DNA of 35,886 nucleotides, from IMG/VR virus record IMGVR_UViG_3300042923_001064, positions 1 to 35,886 of that record; one strand, written 5' to 3'. Position 1 is the stretch's first letter. Each line of letters opens with the position of its first letter. This document shows positions 1 through 5,526 of the stretch, in pieces. Both the position numbers and the translations under genes were made by a program. The DNA is from a virus. Under the pieces are notes generated by a model. It saw only the letters and a program-made list of their open reading frames with translations. It had not been told where the DNA came from and made no database searches.

Positions 1-127
1 GTCAGCGTGCCATAGTTAAAGCAAATTGTGATTATAGTGTTTCTGTACACTTTAACGCATATGGCGATGGAAAGAGCTTTAACAGTGCTGAGGGTATAGG
101 TATCTACATCCATAATCAGTACATAGA
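1..127. repeat. Terminal direct repeat, left copy
   Basis: Bases 1-127 are identical to 35760-35886, and the amidase reading frame continues through the overlap without a break. A repeat of exactly 127 bases that falls inside a gene is what a circular contig leaves when cut at an assembly word of that size. It is most simply an assembly overlap rather than a biological terminal repeat. The unique genome is therefore 35,759 bp, circular or circularly permuted in the sample. Confidence 0.93.
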
Positions 128-506
128 GCAGTCTGAGCGATTGGCAAAGGTAGTACTTAAACATCTGTCAGGCGGCAGCTCACAGAAAAATAGAGGAATT
201 ACAAAAAAATCCCTTGCCATGTGTAACTGTAATAACATGGATGTCAAAGCAGCAATCCTTGTTGAATTGGCTTTTATGACTAATCTCGATGAAGCTACCA
301 AGCTTATGGCAAATAAGGAATACTGGAAAGAAAGTGCGGTTGAAATCTGTAAAGGCATATGTGAGTACACCGGTATTAAGTACGTGCCAGAAAAGTCGGT
401 CATGTATAAGGTTCAAGTAGGAGCATATACCATCAAGAAAAATGCTGAAAGATTATCATTAGAACTGGAGAAACTCGGATATACAAATATAATAGTTGAA
501 GCATAA
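1..506 (+). CDS. N-acetylmuramoyl-L-alanine amidase (endolysin), C-terminal part
   Basis: This is the continuation of the gene that starts at 35492. Joined across the circular overlap it encodes 257 residues. It would cut the bond between N-acetylmuramic acid and L-alanine in host peptidoglycan at the end of infection. Amidase_3 hallmarks are visible: DAGHG (zinc His13), Glu43, SVHFNA (zinc His106) and the catalytic Glu in VELAFMTN (about Glu178). Residues from about 225 (YKVQVGAYT, then a KLGY motif) match a SPOR domain, which binds glycan strands stripped of stem peptides. The stop is at 504-506 and is followed at once by a terminator, so this is the last gene of the lysis operon. Confidence 0.93.
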   Translation, partial: QRAIVKANCDYSVSVHFNAYGDGKSFNSAEGIGIYIHNQYIEQSERLAKVVLKHLSGGSSQKNRGITKKSLAMCNCNNMDVKAAILVELAFMTNLDEATKLMANKEYWKESAVEICKGICEYTGIKYVPEKSVMYKVQVGAYTIKKNAERLSLELEKLGYTNIIVEA

Positions 507-510
507 GATA

Positions 511-543
511 ACCCCGGTCATATTGGCCGGGGTATTTTTTTTT
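511..543 (+). terminator. Rho-independent terminator after the amidase
   Basis: ACCCCGG and CCGGGGT pair around a 9-nt loop (511-533), followed by a run of nine T after a TA. It closes the late/lysis transcript. Because it stands upstream of the open frame at 564-854, that frame receives no obvious transcription from the lysis operon. Confidence 0.9.
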
Positions 544-563
544 ACTAAAAAAACATAGGTTCG

Positions 564-854
564 ATAAATAATAATTTATCTAATATGACAACAGAATTCA
601 TGACGGTGGCAGACACAGCGTATACGTTAGAATTAATCACCAAGCATATATATGTGATTTCAATAAATAGCACAAATTCGGCTTACCAATGTCTTTATTT
701 CCTAGTCAAACCAAATTCATCAAATACGTATGTAATACCGGTTAAGACAGCATCAGGGGTAACAGTTACAGCAAGTGGAGCCACTATTCAGATAACCACT
801 AACTCTTACCCGATGCCTATCACACTTATTGATCTGACTAAATTTGAAGCTTAG
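564..854 (+). CDS. Silent tail-tip cassette C (alternative C-terminus of the tail fibre)
   Basis: The open frame runs through the 14-bp core at 565-578, which reads INNN plus Leu, and continues for about 90 residues to the stop at 852-854. The first ATG is at 585 but has no Shine-Dalgarno sequence. The frame lies directly behind a terminator, so it looks unexpressed in this arrangement. The product is rich in Thr, Ser, Asn, Val and Ile, as in beta-structured receptor-binding heads. The active tail gene at 33027-33893 enters its variable region at the same core in the same frame, so recombination at the cores would give an in-frame fusion. The function as an alternative tip is inferred from this arrangement, and I see no sequence match to a named family. 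Confidence 0.6.
   Translation: MNNNLSNMTTEFMTVADTAYTLELITKHIYVISINSTNSAYQCLYFLVKPNSSNTYVIPVKTASGVTVTASGATIQITTNSYPMPITLIDLTKFEA
565..578 (+). repeat. Inversion core site C (TAAATAATAATTTA)
   Basis: This is one of four copies of the 14-mer I found: 565-578 (+), 1197-1210 (-), 33574-33587 (+) and 34298-34311 (-). Each stands at the same reading-frame position at the start of a tip-like coding stretch. The sequence is nearly palindromic (TAAAT and ATTTA arms) with an asymmetric AATA centre that gives it direction. Upstream, site C shares AACATnnGTTnGA with site D. Confidence 0.65.
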
Positions 855-878
855 GTTTGTTGTGGACTAATAGCCATT

Positions 879-1286
879 TTAAATCAGAACCGGTAACTGC
901 CCGCTAAGTGTTAAAATAGATAAAGGGACTGCGTAAGCCTGGCTATTCGATATAGTAATATTGTTCATGCTACCTGACACATCACTAATCGTATATGTTA
1001 ACAAACTTGCGTTAATCAAATGGTTTATACTTGCTTTTTGGGTTTGGTTTCCTGTGTTGCCTCCGTAGACAATTGATAGCCCTCTATACCCGGTTAAATA
1101 ATGATTAGTAGCAAAAACATATACACCGGGATAGTAAACGCTTATTACAATGCTTGAGTTAGCTGGTACGTTATAGGTTACATTTTTTAAAGCTCCTAAA
1201 TTATTATTTATCAAACGGATGTTCTGGATAAAGTCAACATAATGTGGATTAATATAATTACATATGACAAGTATGTGCATACACAT
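879..1286 (-). CDS. Silent tail-tip cassette D (alternative C-terminus of the tail fibre)
   Basis: This frame reads on the minus strand, tail-to-tail with cassette C, with 24 bp between the stop codons. The core at 1197-1210 encodes INNNL at about residues 26-30. The part after it, about 105 residues, is rich in Asn, Ser, Thr, Val and Tyr and looks beta-structured. An ATG at 1286 opens the frame, but no Shine-Dalgarno sequence precedes it, and the first 25 residues are probably not translated in this form. The serine recombinase gene ends 26 bp away at 1313. Inversion between this core and the one at 33574 would place the cassette in frame behind the fixed stem. The tip role is inference. Confidence 0.6.
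   Translation of the reverse strand: MCMHILVICNYINPHYVDFIQNIRLINNNLGALKNVTYNVPANSSIVISVYYPGVYVFATNHYLTGYRGLSIVYGGNTGNQTQKASINHLINASLLTYTISDVSGSMNNITISNSQAYAVPLSILTLSGQLPVLI
1197..1210 (-). repeat. Inversion core site D (TAAATAATAATTTA on minus)
   Basis: This minus-strand copy of the 14-mer is flanked on its own strand by GA before and GG after. It is inverted relative to sites A and C. Inversion against C (632 bp apart) would swap C and D in place. Inversion against A across the lysis genes would bring D behind the tail stem. Confidence 0.65.
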
Positions 1287-1312
1287 ATAAACATACTAGT
1301 CAATGGCGATAT

Positions 1313-2902
1313 TTAAAACTTAACAACGTTAGGAAATAGCTCTATTGTAAAGTTAGTATTATCTCGGTTACCCTTCTTATTAGGTTCTATTTTAATATAT
1401 TCTATCTTATCAACAATTTCCTTAAGAACTTCATTGCGACCGGCAGCAGTATCAATATCATAGTATGATTCAAGAATATTCTCAGCCATCGGTATAAATG
1501 TGTTATTTCGGTTAGACTGAACCTCTAAAATTTTTAAACCGTCTTCTAAAAATTGTATAGTGGTCCTGAGTTCCTCAGCTTCAGCATTAATTTTTTTGTT
1601 ACGTGCTGCAAATATATCAGATGAGTATAATCCCTGCTCCAAAAAAGTATAGATACGTTCATGTTGCTCTGACAATTTATCCAGACTAATCTGAGCTTGC
1701 TTGATATCAGATTTCTTTGATTCTATGGCCTGTGCATAAGGTATGTTCACTTTCTCATGATTCCATTTTACTTTAAAATCTTTCAGCCAATTCCTAAGAG
1801 CCTCAATTATAACATCTTCAACTACATATAAAGGAGCTGATATATTATCACAATAAATATTTGGACACTTAATTGCATCATAAGGTGTTTTAGAGGTCTT
1901 GGCTAATCTAGTCATAAGGGCACCACATTTACCACAATACAGTATACCGGATAATGGATTTTTAAGTATACCACTACCTGGCACAGGTGGTTGTCCTCTC
2001 TTTGCAATGATCTGCTGAGCGATATTATATGTGTCTAAATCTATGATGGGTTTATGCAAACCGTCAACTAATATATAATCATTATCATTGGGACGGGATA
2101 CTTTAATCTCACCATTTTTTAAGTACTTTTTTTCCTTACGATAGGACCATCTGATTTTGCCTAAATAAACAGGATTTTTAAGTATATCCGTTACAGATGA
2201 TTTAGACCAACTGTCTCTTATCATAGGTTTTATACCTAGGTTATTAAGCTTCATGGCTATACGAGAGGCCCCCAGCCTATCATGAGTATTATCTGGTCGC
2301 AATTCTCCAACAGTATACCAATCATATATCATGCGTACTACATCAGCCTGATCGGGATTGATATCAAGCGTATATCCCTTATCATTTTTAATTTTAACTC
2401 TATCATACCCATACGGAGCAACGGAAGATATATATTTACCTTCTTTAACAGAGGCAATCCTCCCTCGTTGGATCCGTCGATTAATCGTCTTATATTCCCG
2501 GCGGCTCATAAACAAACCGAACTCAAAGTATTCTTCGTCAAATTCATTCGACGGATCAAATACCTTGCTAGGTGTTATTATTTTAGTATTCGTATATTTA
2601 AATGCCTGAGCAACAATACCCTGATCAATGGAATCACCACGGGCAAGACGCTCTATCTCCATAACAAGTACACCATCCCAGGAACCTTGTTCAACCTCAG
2701 ATAATAACTGTTGCATCATTGGCCTAGCAGCTATTGTTTCTCCGGATACTATCTCACGGTAGATCTGAGTAACATTTAACGATTGCCTTTTAGACAGATC
2801 TAGAAGAGCCTTCTCATGTCTTAGTAACGTCTCACCTTCTCCATGGGCCTCAGCGTCCATGTCTGCCCTAGACTTACGTAGATAGATAACATATTGTGCC
2901 AT
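1313..2902 (-). CDS. Large serine recombinase (candidate tail-tip invertase or integrase)
   Basis: The protein has 529 residues. The resolvase catalytic domain begins YLRKSRAD, with nucleophile Ser11, and contains the conserved ERLARGD. A recombinase domain follows (PYGYDRV, then SWSKSSVTDILKNPVYLGK). Next comes a zinc-ribbon pattern (YCGKCG, later CPNIYC) and a coiled-coil stretch near residues 390-440. The length fits phage large serine integrases, not the roughly 190-residue Gin/Hin invertases. The start is supported by AGGAGG 7 bases upstream of ATG 2902. It lies next to cassette D, whose core site is about 100 bp beyond the stop codon. Members of this family cut a 2-bp core in pairs of att sites. 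Here the neighbouring repeats suggest it flips the tip cassettes, though an integrase role is not excluded. Confidence 0.95.
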   Translation of the reverse strand: MAQYVIYLRKSRADMDAEAHGEGETLLRHEKALLDLSKRQSLNVTQIYREIVSGETIAARPMMQQLLSEVEQGSWDGVLVMEIERLARGDSIDQGIVAQAFKYTNTKIITPSKVFDPSNEFDEEYFEFGLFMSRREYKTINRRIQRGRIASVKEGKYISSVAPYGYDRVKIKNDKGYTLDINPDQADVVRMIYDWYTVGELRPDNTHDRLGASRIAMKLNNLGIKPMIRDSWSKSSVTDILKNPVYLGKIRWSYRKEKKYLKNGEIKVSRPNDNDYILVDGLHKPIIDLDTYNIAQQIIAKRGQPPVPGSGILKNPLSGILYCGKCGALMTRLAKTSKTPYDAIKCPNIYCDNISAPLYVVEDVIIEALRNWLKDFKVKWNHEKVNIPYAQAIESKKSDIKQAQISLDKLSEQHERIYTFLEQGLYSSDIFAARNKKINAEAEELRTTIQFLEDGLKILEVQSNRNNTFIPMAENILESYYDIDTAAGRNEVLKEIVDKIEYIKIEPNKKGNRDNTNFTIELFPNVVKF

Positions 2903-2925
2903 ACATTAACCTCCTAATATTGGAT

Positions 2926-2960
2926 AAAATAAAAAGCTCCGGTTGATTAAGACCAGAGCT
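2926..2960 (-). terminator. Minus-strand terminator/attenuator in front of the recombinase gene
   Basis: On the minus strand AGCTCTGGT (complement of 2952-2960) pairs with ACCGGAGCT (complement of 2935-2943), followed by TTTTTATTTTAT. It would stop transcripts arriving from 3049-3459 just before the recombinase ribosome binding site. The left arm can pair instead with GACCAGAGCT (complement of 2992-3001), so an antiterminated form is possible. Confidence 0.6.
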
Positions 2961-2971
2961 TGTAGTATAAT
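2943..2971 (+). promoter_or_regulatory. Sigma-A-type promoter for a candidate small RNA
   Basis: TTGATT (2943-2948) and TATAAT (2966-2971) are separated by exactly 17 bases on the plus strand. No plus-strand gene follows until 3598. A structured stretch ending in a terminator begins about 8 bases downstream. The bases after the -10 box, ATGGTAAA, match half of the inverted repeat in front of the XRE gene at 3598, so that regulator may act here. Confidence 0.7.
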
Positions 2972-2978
2972 ATGGTAA

Positions 2979-3047
2979 AGACGATATCACAGCTCTGGTC
3001 AGTTGGATATCGTTAGGCCGTTCCTATTCGCAGTAGGAGCGGTTTTT
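2979..3047 (+). ncRNA. Candidate small RNA of about 70 nt
   Basis: From the predicted start near 2979 the transcript would fold into two hairpins. ACGATATC (2981-2988) pairs perfectly with GATATCGT (3006-3013). CCGTTCCTA (3018-3026) pairs with TAGGAGCGG (3034-3042), and five T follow. The 17-nt loop of the first hairpin exposes AGCTCTGGTC, complementary to the leader of the recombinase gene on the other strand. It is antisense to any minus-strand transcript coming from 3049-3459. I do not recognise a known RNA family. Expression is inferred from the promoter and terminator only. Confidence 0.55.
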
Positions 3048-3048
3048 A

Positions 3049-3459
3049 TTAGTGCAGTATTTCATAATCGTCTAGCGCAAATCCGGGTTGAGCTACTTTA
3101 ATTTGATCTTTATCATAAAAATATATATAAATTAATTTTGAATCTGAGATAATATTAAATTCCCATGCATATGTAGTAAAAACATTTCTTATTGAATTGC
3201 AAAATTTTATCTTTTCAATTTCGGATGAATTATACCATACATCACTAACAGTAATTTTATAAATGTCATCATCAATATAATCTAAATCAATTATATTATC
3301 GTTATTAGATAAGTAAGTCTCTATAGCAGTTGAAAACCCATTGACATCAGGTTTTGGTTTTAAAATAATACATATAATAAAAATAATTATTAGGATAGAT
3401 ATGATTATTCCCCAAAGTATTAATCCTATTTTCCATAATTTTTTATTAGTGATTTCCAT
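3049..3459 (-). CDS. Small membrane-anchored protein of unknown function
   Basis: The protein has 136 residues. After about ten charged N-terminal residues comes a strongly hydrophobic segment (about 11-33, IISILIIIFIICIILK) that should span the membrane once. A soluble Asp/Ile/Tyr-rich domain follows. AAGGAG stands 9 bases before ATG 3459. It lies between the candidate small RNA and the XRE gene, transcribed away from the latter. Its position in the lysogeny region suggests a gene expressed from the prophage, for example in superinfection exclusion, but nothing in the sequence proves this. AT content is higher than in the structural genes, which fits an accessory gene. Confidence 0.75.
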   Translation of the reverse strand: MEITNKKLWKIGLILWGIIISILIIIFIICIILKPKPDVNGFSTAIETYLSNNDNIIDLDYIDDDIYKITVSDVWYNSSEIEKIKFCNSIRNVFTTYAWEFNIISDSKLIYIYFYDKDQIKVAQPGFALDDYEILH

Positions 3460-3486
3460 TATTCGTAGCTCCTTATCTCATTGTAG

Positions 3487-3543
3487 TTTACCAAATTATA
3501 GGAATATAATAACTTATTAATTATAAAATAGCAATATGGTAAA
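3487..3543. promoter_or_regulatory. Candidate operator: TTTACCA / TGGTAAA inverted repeat
   Basis: TTTACCA at 3487-3493 and TGGTAAA at 3537-3543 form an inverted pair in the divergent region between the membrane protein and the XRE gene. ATGGTAAA also follows the -10 box of the small-RNA promoter (2972-2978). These are plausible binding half-sites for the XRE protein at 3598. Confidence 0.4.
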
Positions 3544-3597
3544 TGTTACAAGATGATTTTGTTTTACCCTCCATATAAACTATAACTGGAGGTATTT

Positions 3598-3795
3598 ATG
3601 AAACTACTAATATGGAACATACGGAAAAAGAAAAACATAAGTATTAAAAAATTAATAGAAATCACAGGAATAAGCAAGGGAGCTTTATATAATTATGAAA
3701 AAGGGATAAGGTATCCAAGTATGTTGCAAATGGAAAAATTAGCTGCCGCTCTTGAAGTAAAAATAAACGATTTATTTGAGTCTGAGTATAAATGA
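3598..3795 (+). CDS. XRE/Cro-family transcriptional regulator (65 aa)
   Basis: This is a single helix-turn-helix domain with almost nothing else. The core ISIKKLIEITGISKGALYNYE matches the XRE pattern, and the rest (SMLQMEKLAAALEVKINDLFE) is the usual third to fifth helices. TGGAGG stands 6 bases upstream of the ATG. That Shine-Dalgarno sequence can pair with CCTCCA just upstream (about 3570-3594), so translation may be partly hidden. It is expected to bind the divergent region in front of it. Its size fits Cro-like or accessory prophage regulators. Confidence 0.88.
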   Translation: MKLLIWNIRKKKNISIKKLIEITGISKGALYNYEKGIRYPSMLQMEKLAAALEVKINDLFESEYK

Positions 3796-3897
3796 CTAGA
3801 AAAAGTTCACATATGTGGAATTATAACCTATAATTGACATAATTGGGTGTTATAAAAAAAATAGTACATTTAGCAATGTTTTGTAAATTCTAAAACA

Positions 3898-3911
3898 AGA
3901 ACGAATGTTCG
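3898..3911. promoter_or_regulatory. LexA (SOS) box
   Basis: AGAACGAATGTTCG matches the Bacillus/Clostridia LexA consensus CGAACRNRYGTTYG at 13 of 14 positions, including both GAAC and GTTC half-sites. It ends 8 bases before the -35 box of the promoter at 3920-3948, where bound LexA could block RNA polymerase. Confidence 0.72.
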
Positions 3912-3919
3912 AAAATGAC

Positions 3920-3948
3920 TTGATTTATTTACTTTATGGGATTATAAT
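3920..3948 (+). promoter_or_regulatory. Promoter driving the 35-residue peptide
   Basis: TTGATT (3920-3925), a 17-base spacer and TATAAT (3943-3948) precede the small gene at 3999. A LexA box lies directly upstream, so this promoter is probably damage-inducible. Confidence 0.75.
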
Positions 3949-3998
3949 ACTGTTACTACCTTAGAACGTGCGTTTGATTACTAAAGGGGGACAATGTA

Positions 3999-4106
3999 TT
4001 GAGTACAAAAGATTTCAAAGAGCTGATCATCAACCTTATCAAAGGCATCGACGATATGAGTGTCTTAACAAAGATATATACAGTCGTCAAAAACTTCATC
4101 AACTAA
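3999..4106 (+). CDS. Small SOS-linked phage protein, 35 aa; possible antirepressor
   Basis: TTG at 3999 follows a GGGGG Shine-Dalgarno stretch by 8 bases. The ATG just upstream runs straight into a stop, so TTG is the likely start. The peptide starts MSTKDFKELI and has the charged/hydrophobic rhythm of a short amphipathic helix pair. Similar peptides of 35-45 residues occur beside repressors in Clostridia prophages (from memory of such loci). It is read from the LexA-linked promoter and converges on the XRE repressor at 4131-4505. A role in inactivating that repressor after DNA damage is inference. Confidence 0.65.
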   Translation: MSTKDFKELIINLIKGIDDMSVLTKIYTVVKNFIN

Positions 4107-4147
4107 AAGTAAAGAGTAGGCATAAAATGCCTACTCTTTACTTTTTT
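4107..4147. terminator. Bidirectional terminator, 16-bp perfect hairpin
   Basis: AAGTAAAGAGTAGGCA (4107-4122) and TGCCTACTCTTTACTT (4128-4143) pair without mismatch around a 5-nt loop. T residues follow on the plus strand and an A/T-rich tract follows on the minus strand. It separates the small peptide from the converging repressor gene. The last residues and stop codon of the repressor are encoded inside the stem. Confidence 0.9.
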
Positions 4148-4505
4148 CTGCAATATGTAGAATAAAATCTTTTAATAGCTTTTTACCGTTCTCATCAAGT
4201 TTCCAATATTCAATAAGTATCTGCATTGCTAACTTATCATTAGATTTAGATATCTCAGTAGCAGCCTTAAAATATTCATCTTCTTCAGGAATTTCTAGAA
4301 ACATCTTTCCTTCTCCAGTGCGAAGCCAATTTTCATTAATATTAAATACTCTACAGATTAATTCAATAACTTGATTAGATGGATTGCGTCTGTCAGTTTC
4401 ATAATTAGTAATTGTGTTGCTGGCAAGACCAATTTTTTTACCAAAATCATTCTGATTCATATCTAAATTCTTTCTTAATAGTCTTATGCGTTCACCAATT
4501 GTCAC
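4131..4505 (-). CDS. XRE-family phage repressor (CI-like, 124 aa)
   Basis: The N-terminal helix-turn-helix (about residues 5-60) contains MNQNDFGKKIGLASNTITNYE and NPSNQVIELICRVFNINENWLRTGEG, typical of prophage repressors. The C-terminal 60 residues are helical and acidic, and there is no S24/LexA-type protease domain, so RecA-driven self-cleavage is not expected. The start is GTG 4505, preceded by a GTGGGG stretch. Its own promoter (4539-4567) and the divergent early promoter (4588-4616) share operator-like sequences, so it probably controls both. It is the best candidate for the lysogeny master repressor. Confidence 0.88.
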   Translation of the reverse strand: MTIGERIRLLRKNLDMNQNDFGKKIGLASNTITNYETDRRNPSNQVIELICRVFNINENWLRTGEGKMFLEIPEEDEYFKAATEISKSNDKLAMQILIEYWKLDENGKKLLKDFILHIAEKSKE

Positions 4506-4538
4506 TTTGTAACCCCACTTTCGTAATTTATTAATTAC

Positions 4539-4567
4539 ATAATACTTTATAAAAACGTCTTAGTCAA
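4539..4567 (-). promoter_or_regulatory. Repressor promoter
   Basis: On the minus strand, TTGACT (complement of 4562-4567), 17 bases and TATTAT (complement of 4539-4544) form a promoter for the repressor gene. The operator-like ACGTCttaGTCA (4555-4566) overlaps the -35 region, which would allow autoregulation. Confidence 0.7.
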
Positions 4568-4587
4568 CAAAAATATTTAAAAAGATA

Positions 4588-4616
4588 TTGACAATAATGA
4601 CAGTGACGTATATAAT
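4588..4616 (+). promoter_or_regulatory. Early lytic promoter
   Basis: TTGACA (4588-4593), a 17-base spacer and TATAAT (4611-4616) make a near-consensus promoter reading into the early genes from 4671. The -10 box lies inside a palindrome formed by TGACGT (4604-4609) and ACGTCA (4618-4623), the likely main operator of the repressor. Confidence 0.85.
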
Positions 4617-4623
4617 AACGTCA
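4604..4623. promoter_or_regulatory. Operator palindrome TGACGT-8-ACGTCA
   Basis: Perfect 6-bp half-sites lie 8 bases apart around the early -10 box. A degenerate second copy (ACGTCttaGTCA, 4555-4566) overlaps the -35 box of the repressor promoter. This is the usual geometry of a divergent phage switch. Confidence 0.65.
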
Positions 4624-4670
4624 TAGACAACATTTATCTATAAAAATCGACCTAGAAAGGGGAACGTTTT

Positions 4671-4832
4671 ATGAGTGAATTCACACATTTAACAAAAGAA
4701 GATGAAAAAAACGGTAATGAACTTAACGAAGTAATAGAAACACTGGATGAAGCATCTAAGAAAATAATCTTAATATACGCAAGCGGATTAAGAGATAGAC
4801 AAATGATAACAGAGAGTGGTAAATCAGCCTAG
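4671..4832 (+). CDS. Early small protein, 53 aa, unknown
   Basis: The first gene of the early transcript starts at ATG 4671, behind AAAGGGGAACGTTTT. The product begins MSEFTHLTKE and is helical and acidic. Its segment ASKKIILIYASGLRDRQM is common in small proteins beside prophage repressors in Clostridia (recollection, not checked). The position directly after the operator suggests a Cro-like or antirepressor role, but there is no clear helix-turn-helix. The stop lies within the stem of the following hairpin. Confidence 0.7.
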   Translation: MSEFTHLTKEDEKNGNELNEVIETLDEASKKIILIYASGLRDRQMITESGKSA

Positions 4833-4850
4833 CCAATAGGCTAGGCTGAT
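4823..4850 (+). terminator. 12-bp hairpin after the first early gene
   Basis: ATCAGCCTAGCC and GGCTAGGCTGAT pair perfectly around AATA. There is no T-run afterwards (AAATAAAAG follows), so this may be a processing or partial termination signal rather than a full terminator. Confidence 0.5.
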
Positions 4851-4885
4851 AAATAAAAGTTAGGACAAAGAAATAGACAGTAAGT

Positions 4886-4912
4886 ATCTTCGTATCAACA
4901 CAGCTCTCCAGG
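4886..4912 (+). repeat. 27-bp inverted repeat, left arm
   Basis: The arm begins ATCTTCGTATCAACACAGC and matches the complement of 5222-5248 at 26 of 27 positions. The pair encloses 309 bp holding a single minus-strand HTH gene. Similarity stops abruptly at both ends. This could be an invertible or mobile unit, or paired operators. Confidence 0.75.
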
Positions 4913-4978
4913 AGAATGTCACAGTAGTTGTAGCTACCGTGCAGATTTATAAAAGTGAAAACACTAACCGCAAAGCTT

Positions 4979-5209
4979 TTAACGGTTTGAGTGACAGAGG
5001 TAATTGTCAGTTATCTCGAGGACATCAACGAGCTTAGCTAAATTACAGTGCCTTGGCTCGTAGGTGCCGTTTAACCAGTGCCTAATTGTTGATTTCTTTA
5101 CACCGGTGTACATGGATAGACCATATACAGACAAAGAGCGACTTTGCATCGTGTCCAATAAGCGCGTTGCAAAGGTATCATTAAAAAAGAAGAAAAAGAA
5201 GAAGACCAT
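4979..5209 (-). CDS. Small HTH (XRE-like) protein, 76 aa
   Basis: The helix-turn-helix is seen in LSVYGLSMYTGVKKSTIRHW followed by LNGTYEPRHCNLAKLVDVLE, an XRE-like arrangement. The chosen ATG at 5209 follows AAGGGGGGTG, but the protein then begins MVFFFFFFFND. Seven Phe in a row are unusual, so translation may start later, for example at the Met before QSRSL. It is read against the surrounding early genes and lies between the arms of a 27-bp inverted repeat, which sets it apart as an insertion or a self-contained switch. Confidence 0.6.
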   Translation of the reverse strand: MVFFFFFFFNDTFATRLLDTMQSRSLSVYGLSMYTGVKKSTIRHWLNGTYEPRHCNLAKLVDVLEITDNYLCHSNR

Positions 5210-5221
5210 CACCCCCCTTAA

Positions 5222-5248
5222 CCTGGAGGGCTGTGTTGATACGAAGAT
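5222..5248 (-). repeat. 27-bp inverted repeat, right arm
   Basis: This is the partner of 4886-4912, with one mismatch. On the minus strand it falls just upstream of the likely start of the HTH gene, where it could act as that gene's operator. Confidence 0.75.
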
Positions 5249-5385
5249 AAAATGGCATTTCATATGTATTCGGCTTGTCGGTAACATAGCTACATTATAG
5301 GAGAATAATGGTAACAATGCAATATTAAGTCGAACATAGTCTGAAAGGACAGTAAGGTAAATTAAGAATTATGGAGGACTGAATT

Positions 5386-5526
5386 ATGGAAGCTTATGAA
5401 AACAAAGACAAAAAATGCGAATGTTTTAAATGTGAATTACAAGGAAGTTGTCCATATAAGGATAAGTACCAGAGGCTTCCAAGATCAACACCTGGTGCAT
5501 TGGGGTTATGCAAAAAATTGAAGTAA
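5386..5526 (+). CDS. Small Cys-rich protein, 46 aa
   Basis: ATG 5386 follows GGAGG by 8 bases. The pattern CECFKC...GSCPYKD...GLC gives five cysteines and suggests a small zinc-binding fold. It sits in the early region ahead of other short genes. I do not recognise the family. Short CxCxxC proteins of this kind are frequent in Clostridia phages. Confidence 0.65.
   Translation: MEAYENKDKKCECFKCELQGSCPYKDKYQRLPRSTPGALGLCKKLK

Noticed and set aside
585-854. Free-standing gene with ATG 585
   Set aside because: There is no ribosome binding site, a terminator lies just upstream, and the open frame continues upstream through the shared core. It fits a silent cassette better than an independent gene.
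3049-3459. Type I toxin paired with the small RNA
   Set aside because: The protein is 136 residues with a large soluble domain, unlike the 20-60 residue hydrophobic toxins. The RNA overlaps its 3' side rather than its ribosome binding site.
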